Positions 1-5,878 of a stretch of DNA of 11,324 bases are shown here, piece by piece. This DNA comes from Leptolyngbya sp. SIO4C1 (lineage in GTDB: Bacteria > Cyanobacteriota > Cyanobacteriia > Phormidesmidales > Phormidesmidaceae). Every line of letters starts with the position of its first letter. Positions within the stretch are counted from its first letter, which is position 1. The DNA is taken from positions 1 through 11,324 of the forward strand of contig JAAHIA010000126.1 of the NCBI GenBank assembly GCA_010671975.1, in the 5' to 3' direction. The position numbers and the translations under genes were made by a program. Under the pieces are notes generated by a model. The model ran no database searches. It had not been told where the DNA came from and saw nothing but the letters and a program-made list of their open reading frames with translations.

Positions 1-461
1 TCTGCCGGAATCTGCTGAATAATTTTGACTGCATTAGAGCTGGTGCAAATAACATCGCTCATGGCCTTAATTTCGGCCGTGCAGTTGATGTAGGACACTA
101 CCTTGTGATCAGGATGCGCCGCTTTGAATCGCGCGAACGCGTCTGGCGGGCAGCTGTCGGCTAAGGAGCAGCCCGCCTCCAAGTCGGGCAGCAGCACCAG
201 CTTATTCGGGTTCAGAATTTTGGCGGTTTCTGCCATAAAGTGAACCCCGGCGAACACAATGACATCAGCTTCGGTAGCGGCTGCCTGCTGCGATAGCCCC
301 AGCGAATCACCGATGTAATCGGCCACATCCTGAATGTCAGGATCCTGGTAGTAATGCGCCAAGACCACCGCATTTAAGTCATTTTTTAGCGCTTCGATAG
401 CTGCAAACAAATCTTTTGGTAACGCCGTTGCAGCCGCTGGTCGTTTGGCAGTTGTAAACAC
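1..461 (-). CDS. nadA: Quinolinate synthase NadA, N-terminal half (cut by the left window edge)
   Basis: NadA condenses iminoaspartate with dihydroxyacetone phosphate to make quinolinate in de novo NAD synthesis; it is a cytosolic [4Fe-4S] enzyme. About 153 codons are visible of the roughly 320 usual for the family. Family blocks seen in order are AHYYQDPDIQDVADYIGDS (substrate-binding His/Tyr region), FAGVHFMAETAKIL, LPDLEAGCSLADSCP (containing the first cluster cysteine), YINCTAEIKA and a CTSSNA block at the edge; the other cluster cysteines lie outside the window. I chose the GTG at 461 because the product then begins (M)FTTAKRP, like the MFTT start I recall for cyanobacterial NadA. An in-frame GTG at 473 is possible, and a TGA lies just upstream of that. 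The GGGGGAG ribosome-binding site sits very close to 461. A strong promoter is present 45-75 nt upstream. Confidence 0.95.
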   Translation of the reverse strand, partial: MFTTAKRPAAATALPKDLFAAIEALKNDLNAVVLAHYYQDPDIQDVADYIGDSLGLSQQAAATEADVIVFAGVHFMAETAKILNPNKLVLLPDLEAGCSLADSCPPDAFARFKAAHPDHKVVSYINCTAEIKAMSDVICTSSNAVKIIQQIPA

Positions 462-506
462 TTGCTCCCCCACTTTAAAGCTTCAGATACCAATTCTTTA
501 CCTTGT

Positions 507-535
507 ATTATAGTTGTTTCTACCATAAATGTCAT
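507..535 (-). promoter_or_regulatory. Near-consensus sigma-70 promoter of nadA
   Basis: Read on the minus strand, ATGACA (530-535) and a perfect TATAAT (507-512) are separated by exactly 17 nt. Transcription would begin near position 500, giving a leader of about 40 nt before the GTG at 461. The promoter lies in the 112-nt gap after the HAD-like gene, so nadA probably has its own transcript rather than depending on read-through. Confidence 0.75.
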
Positions 536-573
536 CCAGAGGGCTTCAGATCGGGTGAACGCGCCCCAGCCTG

Positions 574-1356
574 CTATCTCACGCGACAGAGCGCTTGAGC
601 AGCCGCAATCCACTCCGCGAGGTCTGGCGCTCCCTGAGCGTTCGCTGCTGCTGCTGAGCCAGTCGGCAGCGCGATGGGCGTATCTACCGCTGCTAGCAGC
701 TCGGTCAACGTCGCACTGAGGCCCACTGTCTCAACGGCAGTTTCTGCCGACTGGTAGAGATGGGCTACCTGCTGCACGGCTGCCCGCAGGCTGGCCTCTG
801 GACCCATCAGCCAAGAAAAGCGCTCCCCCGTCACCACCCGAAAGCCAATGGCTTCGGCGGCAGCGGTCAGCGCCTCTGACTCAACGGCTTTGGGCGTCAG
901 AAACGGTTCGCTAAATTCTCGCGCCTTTGCCTGCTGTGCCGCAGAAGCAGACAGGCCCGTCCGCTTCTGCAGTCGCTCGATGGTCAGATCGCCAAAGCCC
1001 AGCAGAGAGTGCTGCAGCTCATTAGCCACCACCCTCAGTCCGGCGCGGGCCTGCACGTAGGGACAGCCCAGCTCAAGGACAGCATAGTCGCCTTCTGGCT
1101 CGGCCCAATCGGGTAGCGGCAGCGCCAAATCGGTTGGGATAAACACGCCGCTGCCGCCCTCGGTGATAAACGGATCGCCCAGCGCTAGCTCGGCGCGCAA
1201 AGGCTCTACTTCGGCACGCGCGCGATTCGTGGTGAGAATAACTGGAATACTCAAGGCTTTGAGCTGAGCTAGGCTCAATTTGAGCGCAGCTAAATCGTCT
1301 GTCTCAGGAGCAAGCCAGACGCTGTCTAAATCGGTAAAAATAATAAGCTGGGTCAT
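574..1356 (-). CDS. HAD-family mannosyl-3-phosphoglycerate phosphatase-like protein, probably catalytically impaired
   Basis: A 260-residue protein that resembles the MPGP/YedP branch of the HAD superfamily over its whole length. Visible family signatures are motif I as FTDLDSVW (the two Asp of DxDx[TV] are kept), motif II as VILTTN, the cap-domain block REFSEPFL, and GERFSWLMG near residue 183. The usual motif III lysine (family DKG after the LMG block) is replaced by PEASLRAAV. Motif IV, normally GDSPND, reads SATLTE before the conserved AAVDTPI. Because flanking family sequence continues on both sides in the same frame, a frameshift is unlikely; this looks like genuine motif loss. ATG at 1356 is preferred; a GTG two codons upstream (1362) is an alternative. 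No clear Shine-Dalgarno is seen. It is divergent from the metallophosphoesterase gene. The substrate is unknown, and the family name should not be taken as an activity. Confidence 0.75.
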   Translation of the reverse strand: MTQLIIFTDLDSVWLAPETDDLAALKLSLAQLKALSIPVILTTNRARAEVEPLRAELALGDPFITEGGSGVFIPTDLALPLPDWAEPEGDYAVLELGCPYVQARAGLRVVANELQHSLLGFGDLTIERLQKRTGLSASAAQQAKAREFSEPFLTPKAVESEALTAAAEAIGFRVVTGERFSWLMGPEASLRAAVQQVAHLYQSAETAVETVGLSATLTELLAAVDTPIALPTGSAAAANAQGAPDLAEWIAAAQALCRVR

Positions 1357-1407
1357 AGGCACAGTTTTGCTACCACTTTTGATTAAACACGCTTTTAGGA
1401 AAATCGT

Positions 1408-2328
1408 ATGGAACAGCCGCGATCGCTAACGATTGCTGCAATTGGCGATATCCACGAACAGTGGGAAGCCGCCGATGCCGATGCGCTCTTAGCGCTCAAG
1501 GTAGATCTGGCACTTTTCGTTGGTGATTTTGGCAATGAGGCGGTAGACATCGTGCGTCAGGTGGCGGCGGTGCCGCTGCCCAAAGCCGTCATTCTCGGTA
1601 ATCATGATGCCCACTACAGCGCCTCTCGCAGGGGCCGCAAGCGCTGTCCCTACGACCGCGAGCAAGAAGATCGCGTGGCGCAGCAGCTATCGCTGCTAGG
1701 CGACTGCCACGTGGGCTATGGCCAGCTCGATCTGCCTCGCTTTCATCTGAGCGTGGTTGGGGGGCGTCCTTACAGCTGGGGCGGGCCCAAGTGGCGCAAT
1801 GCCGACTTCTACCTGACCCACTACGGCGTTAGCGACTTTACCTCATCAGCTGACAAAATTATGGCAGCCGTCGATCGAGCCAGCTGCGAAACCCTCTTAT
1901 TTTTAGGGCATAACGGTCCGTTTGGCCTGGGCGAGCAGCCTCACGATCCCTGCGGTAAGGACTGGCAGTCACCGGGCGGCGACTATGGCGATCCTGACTT
2001 TGCTGAGGCAATTGCCTATGCGCGCGCTCAGGGCCGGCAGATTCCACTGGTGACGTTTGGTCATATGCATCACCGGCTCAAGACCGATCCGCAACGGCTG
2101 CGGACGCGGCTGGTCGTCGATCAGCTGGGCACGGTTTACCTCAATGCCGCCAACGTCCCTCGAATTCGCGACACCGCAGCCGGGCAACAGCGCAGCTTTT
2201 TCCTGATTTCGCTAACCGCCGGTCAGATTGACTGTGTTCGGCTGGTTTGGGTCAATCCTCATGGCGATCGCATCTCTGAGGAAGTTTTGTTTAAGCGCGC
2301 TGCGACCAGCCTAAACCTATTGGCCTAA
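1408..2328 (+). CDS. Calcineurin-like metallophosphoesterase, TIGR04168-type
   Basis: A 306-residue cytosolic phosphoesterase of the metallophosphatase superfamily. All metal-binding motifs are visible in order: GDIHE near residue 13, GDFG near 40, GNHD near 64, GHNGP near 168 and GHMHH near 218. The overall length and the insert rich in W, G and P between motifs (GGRPYSWGGPKW) match my memory of the cyanobacterial/plant TIGR04168 family, whose substrate is not established. ATG at 1408 is preceded by TTAGGAAAA, a plausible ribosome-binding site. The first codons contain a HIP1 octamer (1419-1426). The stop codon falls within a triplicated 14-bp repeat. No membrane segment or signal peptide is seen. 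Confidence 0.85.
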   Translation: MEQPRSLTIAAIGDIHEQWEAADADALLALKVDLALFVGDFGNEAVDIVRQVAAVPLPKAVILGNHDAHYSASRRGRKRCPYDREQEDRVAQQLSLLGDCHVGYGQLDLPRFHLSVVGGRPYSWGGPKWRNADFYLTHYGVSDFTSSADKIMAAVDRASCETLLFLGHNGPFGLGEQPHDPCGKDWQSPGGDYGDPDFAEAIAYARAQGRQIPLVTFGHMHHRLKTDPQRLRTRLVVDQLGTVYLNAANVPRIRDTAAGQQRSFFLISLTAGQIDCVRLVWVNPHGDRISEEVLFKRAATSLNLLA

Positions 2329-2352
2329 ACCGATCGGGCTAAATCTATCGGC
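2311..2352. repeat. Three tandem copies of a 14-bp unit spanning a stop codon
   Basis: Units are CTAAACCTATTGGC (2311-2324), CTAAACCGATCGGG (2325-2338) and CTAAATCTATCGGC (2339-2352). Each differs from the consensus CTAAACCTATCGGC at one or two positions. Unit 2 supplies the TAA stop of the metallophosphoesterase gene (2326-2328), so the array begins inside the coding end and continues into the 3' untranslated region. Confidence 0.8.
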
Positions 2353-2375
2353 TCATCTAGACGATGCGCGCAAAT

Positions 2376-2416
2376 TGAGCTAGCATAGCTCATGCTTTGG
2401 GTTACCAAAGCGTTTT
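2376..2416 (+). terminator. Two back-to-back hairpins just before tRNA-Ser; possible weak terminator
   Basis: First dyad: TGAGCTA-GCA-TAGCTCA (2376-2392), a 7-bp perfect stem. Second: GCTTTGG-GTTA-CCAAAGC (2394-2411), a 7-bp perfect stem that extends to 9 bp with one G-U pair, followed by GTTTT. The second has the form of a short intrinsic terminator for the upstream phosphoesterase gene and ends only a few bases before the mature tRNA 5' end at 2417. The short T-run makes efficient termination doubtful. The hairpins may instead be an operator or part of the tRNA precursor leader. Confidence 0.4.
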
Positions 2417-2501
2417 GGAGAGGTGGCAGAGTGGTCGATTGCGCTCGACTTGAAATCGAGTGTGCCGAGAGGCACCGTGGGTTCGAATCCCACCCTCTCC
2501 G
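2417..2501 (+). tRNA. tRNA-Ser(UGA)
   Basis: The acceptor stem GGAGAGG (2417-2423) pairs with CCTCTCC (2494-2500); the discriminator G is at 2501. The anticodon stem CTCGA/TCGAG encloses the loop CTTGAAA with anticodon TGA (2451-2453). A long class II variable arm (TGCC-GAGA-GGCA) and the T arm GTGGG-TTCGAAT-CCCAC confirm a serine tRNA of 85 nt. The 3' CCA is not encoded. A spurious minus-strand ORF across this gene gives the familiar RVGFEPTV-type peptide of antisense tRNA-Ser. Confidence 0.97.
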
Positions 2502-2540
2502 TTGAATGCGGTTGAATGCGGTTGAATGCGGTAGGATGCA
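2501..2540. repeat. Decanucleotide tandem array starting at the tRNA 3' base
   Basis: GTTGAATGCG occurs three times without a gap (2501-2510, 2511-2520, 2521-2530), followed by a decayed fourth copy GTAGGATGCA (2531-2540). The first G is the tRNA discriminator base. The array lies between the tRNA and the start of the DUF2085 gene, so it would be in the precursor trailer of the tRNA. Confidence 0.85.
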
Positions 2541-2572
2541 AGAGTCCTCGAAGCGTTTCTAGCCAGTTAATT

Positions 2573-3100
2573 ATGCAAACGACTGCTGCAGTCGCGCAGA
2601 TCCCGCCTTGGAAAAGCCTGATCGCAGACATTGTGCTGGCGGGTCTGGCGTCTGGTCCCGTAGCTGCGCCCTTTCTCGCCGGGTCGGGGCTGCCGCTGCT
2701 GCCGCTGATTGCTGACATTATTTACTGGATGGGCGAACATGTCTGTCCACAGCCCGATATGGGCCTAGCGCTGCTGTCGCCGCACATCATGGCAGTCTGT
2801 ATGCGCTGCTATGGCACCGTCGCTGGCCTGGTGCTGATGCGTCTGCTCTATCGGCAAGATCGGGGGCAGGCGGTCTACTGGCTCAGTCAGTATGGCCTAG
2901 CCGGACTAGGCGCAGCTCTGCTGCTTTGCCTGGCGTATCCGGCTGAGCTGTTTGCGCAAAGCTGGGGCTGGTGGGGTTATCACAACTGGATTGTGTTTCC
3001 CTTTGGGCTAATTTCCGGCCTGGGGTTAGGTGCCTATATTATGCCGCTGCTGTACAGTCGCGCCGCTGCATCCGCTGGCGGTGACTGTGCTCAACTTTAG
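2573..3100 (+). CDS. DUF2085 family integral membrane protein
   Basis: A 175-residue membrane protein of unknown function. The family's cysteine-rich pattern is visible: GEHVCPQPDMGLALLSPHIM followed by AVCMRCYGTVAG, corresponding to the C-x-Q ... C-x-R-C core of DUF2085. Four hydrophobic stretches are apparent: about residues 14-55 (probably one or two segments), 82-95 around the Cys block, 107-125 (LAGLGAALLLCLAYPAELF) and 138-160 (WIVFPFGLISGLGLGAYIM). I start it at ATG 2573 (MQTTAAV); the reading frame is open back to 2516, but that upstream ATG lies in the decanucleotide array and gives an implausible N-terminus. No good Shine-Dalgarno is seen. Confidence 0.75.
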   Translation: MQTTAAVAQIPPWKSLIADIVLAGLASGPVAAPFLAGSGLPLLPLIADIIYWMGEHVCPQPDMGLALLSPHIMAVCMRCYGTVAGLVLMRLLYRQDRGQAVYWLSQYGLAGLGAALLLCLAYPAELFAQSWGWWGYHNWIVFPFGLISGLGLGAYIMPLLYSRAAASAGGDCAQL

Positions 3101-3181
3101 CTGGTGAGTTACAGCGCTGCTCATTTCGGTAACTTTCCCGCCTAGAATGAGGAGTTGCAACGTTATTATCGCTAGCTATCT

Positions 3182-3916
3182 GTGAAACTATTTGTCTATC
3201 ACACGCCTGAGGAAACGCCCGACGATACCGTTCCAGACTGTGCGATCGCCATCGATGTGCTCAGAGCAACGACTACCATGGCAGCCGCTTTTGCTGCTGG
3301 GGCTGAAGCTATTGAGGTCTTTAGCGACATCGATGCCCTGATAGACGCAAGCAATCGGTGGCCGGCTGAAAAGCGCCTGCGAGCGGGCGAGCGCGGCGGA
3401 CAGCGAGTAGACGGCTGCGATCTGGGGAATTCACCCCTAGATCACGCCCCGGATCGCACCGCCGGGCGACGATTGTTTATGAGCACTACCAACGGCACCC
3501 GCTGCCTGCAGCGGATTCAGGCAGCACCCCAGGTACTCACAGCCGCGCTAGTGACCCGACAGGCGGTGGTCAAAGCGCTGATAGATCGGCCGCCGGCGAC
3601 CGTTTGGCTGGTGGGCTCTGGCTGGGAAGGCAGCTACTCGCTAGAAGATACGGTTTGCGCTGGGGCCATTTTGCATCAGCTGCTGACCGATACCACAGGC
3701 TCGCTCAAAGAGCTAGCGGGTAATGATGCGGCTGTGGCAGCGCTCAGCCTCTACGTCGATTGGCAAGATCGGCTGCTAGAGCTGATGCAGGCTGCAACGC
3801 ACGGCCAGCGTCTGCTGCGGCTCGACAATCATGCCGACCTCGAATACTGTGCCCAACTCGATACGCTAGACATTGTGCCTCGGCAGCAGCAGCCAGGTGT
3901 GCTGGTCAAGGCTTAG
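3182..3916 (+). CDS. comB: 2-phosphosulfolactate phosphatase family protein (ComB-like)
   Basis: A 244-residue ComB-family (COG2045) protein. In methanogens ComB dephosphorylates 2-phosphosulfolactate in coenzyme M synthesis; cyanobacteria are not known to make coenzyme M, so the physiological substrate here is uncertain. Family blocks seen are AIAIDVLRATTT (residues 21-32), RAGERGGQ then DGCDLGNSPLD (67-87), MSTTNGTRC (100-108) and GSGWEGSYSLEDTVCAGAIL (roughly 146-165). The GTG at 3182 gives the normal N-terminus MKLFVYHTPE, with no convincing Shine-Dalgarno nearby; a GAGGAG lies about 30 nt upstream. The gene ends inside the 3' end of bvdR on the other strand (11-nt convergent overlap). 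It follows DUF2085 by 81 nt. Confidence 0.88.
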   Translation: MKLFVYHTPEETPDDTVPDCAIAIDVLRATTTMAAAFAAGAEAIEVFSDIDALIDASNRWPAEKRLRAGERGGQRVDGCDLGNSPLDHAPDRTAGRRLFMSTTNGTRCLQRIQAAPQVLTAALVTRQAVVKALIDRPPATVWLVGSGWEGSYSLEDTVCAGAILHQLLTDTTGSLKELAGNDAAVAALSLYVDWQDRLLELMQAATHGQRLLRLDNHADLEYCAQLDTLDIVPRQQQPGVLVKA

Positions 3917-4880
3917 CCCTGAGGCTGACGGCCTGGCCTGATTCTGCCGACTGTCGCAGGGCATCGGCAACGCGCAGCGAGTAGAGGCTCGCAGCCGCGC
4001 TGCTATAGAGCGGCCGGTCATAGCTCAAATGGTGAATGACGGCGGCTGTATCGCGTGTGAAAAGGCCGTGTCGAGGCGCTACTGCTATCTCCGTAGTGCC
4101 CTGGGCCGTGATCAGCTCTCCGTGATCGCGATCAAAGACAAGGCTACCGTCTGTGCCCTGAATTTCTACTCGGCGGCTGTAGCGCCAGAGGTTTTCACCT
4201 TTGCCATAGGTGACTTCGGCAATCAAGCCGCTGGCAAAGCGCAGCTGAGCGCTGCAGAGACAGGTGCTGTAGTAGGCGGCAGCGCTAGCTGCATTAAACC
4301 AGCTTTGACAGTAGACCTGCGACACCTCACCAAATAGATCGGTCAGTCGATGAATGCGCGACAGCGCCGCAACAAAAGGAAACCCTGCTAAATCTAATCG
4401 GTAGCTCCATTTAGCGGGCGCAGGGCGCTTAGGATTGAGCGTGCGATAGCTGACATACTGCGGCTTGCCTACGCGACTCAGGTGCGATCGCATAGCCTGG
4501 TGCAGGCCCCCCAGCAGCTCGATATGCTCGACATGCAGCAGCCGCTCTTGAGTCTGCGCTAGCTCAATCAACCCTGCTGCAGTTGAAGGCGTAATTGCCA
4601 GCGGATATTCCACAACGACATGCTTTTTGGCTTTCAGTGCTGCCTCTGCAATCGGCGCGTGTAGGCGATTAATCGTTGCAATAATCACGAGATCGAGCTC
4701 GGGATCGGCGGCGATTGCCTGCCAGCTCAGCAGCTTTGCCCCCACCGCCTGGCTCAGCGATTGCGCCCGAGACGTCGTTCCTGCGATCGCAACCAGCTCT
4801 GCGTCAGCGGTGGCAGTCAGCGCCTCTGCTCGTTTGTGAGCCGCGTATCCGGTACCAATCAGCCCTACTCGAATGGTCAT
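3906..4880 (-). CDS. bvdR: Biliverdin reductase (Gfo/Idh/MocA fold)
   Basis: Reduces biliverdin IXalpha to bilirubin with NAD(P)H; in cyanobacteria it influences phycobilisome assembly. The 324-residue protein has an N-terminal Rossmann fold with VGLIGTGYAAHKRAEA (residues 5-20) and the typical BvdR signature EYPLA (91-95), where most Gfo/Idh/MocA dehydrogenases have EKP. Blocks such as IIATINRLHAPIAEAAL, LLHVEHIELLGGLHQA and GFPFVAALSRIHRLTDLFG agree closely with what I remember of the Synechocystis enzyme, so I prefer this call to a generic sugar oxidoreductase. The C-terminal half is the alpha/beta substrate domain. Start ATG at 4880; no clear Shine-Dalgarno. The gene diverges from petF and overlaps the comB tail by 11 nt. 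Confidence 0.87.
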   Translation of the reverse strand: MTIRVGLIGTGYAAHKRAEALTATADAELVAIAGTTSRAQSLSQAVGAKLLSWQAIAADPELDLVIIATINRLHAPIAEAALKAKKHVVVEYPLAITPSTAAGLIELAQTQERLLHVEHIELLGGLHQAMRSHLSRVGKPQYVSYRTLNPKRPAPAKWSYRLDLAGFPFVAALSRIHRLTDLFGEVSQVYCQSWFNAASAAAYYSTCLCSAQLRFASGLIAEVTYGKGENLWRYSRRVEIQGTDGSLVFDRDHGELITAQGTTEIAVAPRHGLFTRDTAAVIHHLSYDRPLYSSAAASLYSLRVADALRQSAESGQAVSLRAKP

Positions 4881-5062
4881 AGTGAACGATTTGCTGTCTA
4901 TGCGCCTGTTTGAACTATCTACCCAGGCGTCTGCCTGAGCGTCTATCTGAATATTGATCTGAGGCTGCTACCTGAGCAATCAGCCTGCTGATTAGATCCC
5001 CCTTCTGAACCTTCATCAACAATCTGCTTTAGAACAGTCTAAACTTGTTTAATCTTGCACCC

Positions 5063-5146
5063 TTCTATCAAAAAAACGACCATAAAACTCAGTTTTTGCT
5101 ATTGAAAATATAAGCAAAAGTAAGGGTATAAGTTTTTCTGATAGAA
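5063..5146. repeat. Nested AT-rich inverted repeats upstream of petF
   Basis: Outer arms TTCTATCAAAAAAAC (5063-5077) and GTTTTTCTGATAGAA (5132-5146) are complementary at 14 of 15 positions. Between them, TTTTGCT (5094-5100) and AGCAAAA (5113-5119) form a second perfect 7-bp stem with a 12-nt loop. The right outer arm can alternatively fold on itself: TTTTTCT-GAT-AGAAAAA (5133-5149). The whole could be a cruciform, an operator pair, an RNA structure or a small mobile-element remnant; the sequence alone does not decide. Confidence 0.6.
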
Positions 5147-5335
5147 AAATAATTACTGATAATTTTTTACAGCTTTCGTACATCGCTAACTGATTTCTTC
5201 CTAAAGATAGGCGAATTGCTGTTCCTTAGCTGTTGCAGCGTTCTTTGTATCTAGCAAGACCTTTCACCTATAAGTAAAACCAGAAAAAAGCGCACTGTCT
5301 GATTACGAATACCATTCAACCAATTGCCCGAAAAA

Positions 5336-5366
5336 TTGACACAGTGCTGAAGTTTTCTCGTAGTAT
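5336..5366 (+). promoter_or_regulatory. Candidate petF promoter
   Basis: A perfect -35 box TTGACA (5336-5341) is followed 19 nt later by TAGTAT (5361-5366). The spacer is longer than the 17-nt optimum, so strength is uncertain. The start site would be near 5373, giving a leader of about 100 nt before the petF ATG. Confidence 0.45.
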
Positions 5367-5474
5367 CAGAAATGAAGTTGGTCTATAAGAATATATTCCT
5401 ATTACTAATGTTGATAGGAGCGCCTTTTAGATCAGCAGGCAATATTGTTTTTGGATTATTGAGAGGAAACCAGC

Positions 5475-5774
5475 ATGGCGACCTATAAGGTTACGTTGGT
5501 CAACGAGGCCGAGGGGCTAAATACCACTATTGACGTTGCAGAAGACGAGTACATCCTTGACGCTGCTGAAGAGCAAGGCATCGATTTACCTTACTCTTGC
5601 CGAGCCGGTGCTTGTTCAACCTGCGCTGGCAAAATCACCAACGGTAGCGTTGACCAGTCTGATCAGTCTTTCTTAGATGACGATCAAATCGAGGCCGGCT
5701 ACGTGCTCACCTGTGTGGCCTATCCCACCTCAGACTGCACCATCATGACCCACCAGGAAGAAGAGCTGTACTAA
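5475..5774 (+). CDS. petF: Plant-type [2Fe-2S] ferredoxin, photosynthetic Fd I
   Basis: The soluble one-electron carrier that takes electrons from photosystem I and passes them to FNR, nitrogen and sulfur assimilation enzymes and thioredoxin reductase. The 99-residue length is normal. Cluster ligands are Cys42, Cys47, Cys50 (in SCRAGACSTC) and Cys80 (LTCVAY), matching the classical 41/46/49/79 numbering after Met removal. The acidic surface, SVDQSDQSFLDDDQIEAGY, and the C-terminal EEELY are typical of the main ferredoxin. A GAGAGGA ribosome-binding site (5461-5467) is well spaced before the ATG. Strong hairpins follow the stop. It is likely monocistronic, with a long AT-rich upstream region that probably carries its regulation. 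Confidence 0.97.
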   Translation: MATYKVTLVNEAEGLNTTIDVAEDEYILDAAEEQGIDLPYSCRAGACSTCAGKITNGSVDQSDQSFLDDDQIEAGYVLTCVAYPTSDCTIMTHQEEELY

Positions 5775-5786
5775 GCTCTGCTGCAA

Positions 5787-5852
5787 CCGGCCTCACGGAG
5801 GCTGGCTAAAAGCGACAAAGGCTCGCCTGGGCGGGCCTTTGCTATGTTTTTT
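5787..5852 (+). terminator. Tandem hairpins downstream of petF; intrinsic terminator
   Basis: Hairpin 1: CCGGCCTC-ACG-GAGGCTGG (5787-5805), 8 bp with one G-U pair. Hairpin 2: AAAGGCTCGCC (5817-5827) pairs with GGCGGGCCTTT (5830-5840), 11 bp with one G-U pair, followed after GCTATG by a run of six T (5847-5852). The second is the better terminator, although the T-run is slightly displaced. The region lies between the convergent petF and SpoIID-domain genes and may serve both. Confidence 0.7.
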
Positions 5853-5862
5853 GCTATGTTTT
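5839..5862. repeat. Exact 12-bp tandem duplication in the petF terminator tail
   Basis: TTGCTATGTTTT occurs twice without a gap (5839-5850 and 5851-5862). The duplication joins two T-runs and so creates the six-T tract just after the terminator stem. Confidence 0.85.
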
Positions 5863-5878
5863 ATGACTAGCCCTAGCG

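Larger units (their letters stand above)
4881..5474. other. AT-rich divergent intergenic region between bvdR and petF
   Basis: No convincing gene is seen in these 594 nt. The bvdR-proximal part (4924-4997) holds small dyads, CAGGC-GTCT-GCCTG (4924-4937) and AATCAGC-CT-GCTGATT (4978-4993), plus CTGA recurring every 12-13 nt (4935, 4947, 4959, 4972). A TTTAGA-ACAG-TCTAAA dyad is at 5028-5043. The centre (5063-5168) is strongly AT-rich with nested inverted repeats. A candidate petF promoter lies at 5336-5366. TTGAAA (5102) with TATAAG (5127) could form a second, distal promoter, but the spacing of 19 is poor. A 38-codon ORF (5372-5488) runs over the petF start and is treated as a finding. Confidence 0.6.

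Noticed and set aside
386..613. Minus-strand ORF of 75 codons over the nadA start and promoter
   Set aside because: It overlaps nadA out of frame and contains the nadA promoter; the product has no family features.
2516..2572. N-terminal extension of the DUF2085 protein from ATG 2516
   Set aside because: The extra codons come from the GTTGAATGCG array and do not resemble the family; ATG 2573 gives a sensible N-terminus.
2380..2718. Minus-strand ORF of 112 codons across the tRNA
   Set aside because: It contains the RVGFEPTV-type peptide that arises from antisense reading of tRNA-Ser, and it also crosses the decanucleotide array and the DUF2085 start; it is spurious.
4029..4337. Plus-strand ORF of 102 codons inside bvdR
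   Set aside because: It is antisense to a recognised gene; no ribosome-binding site and no recognisable domain.
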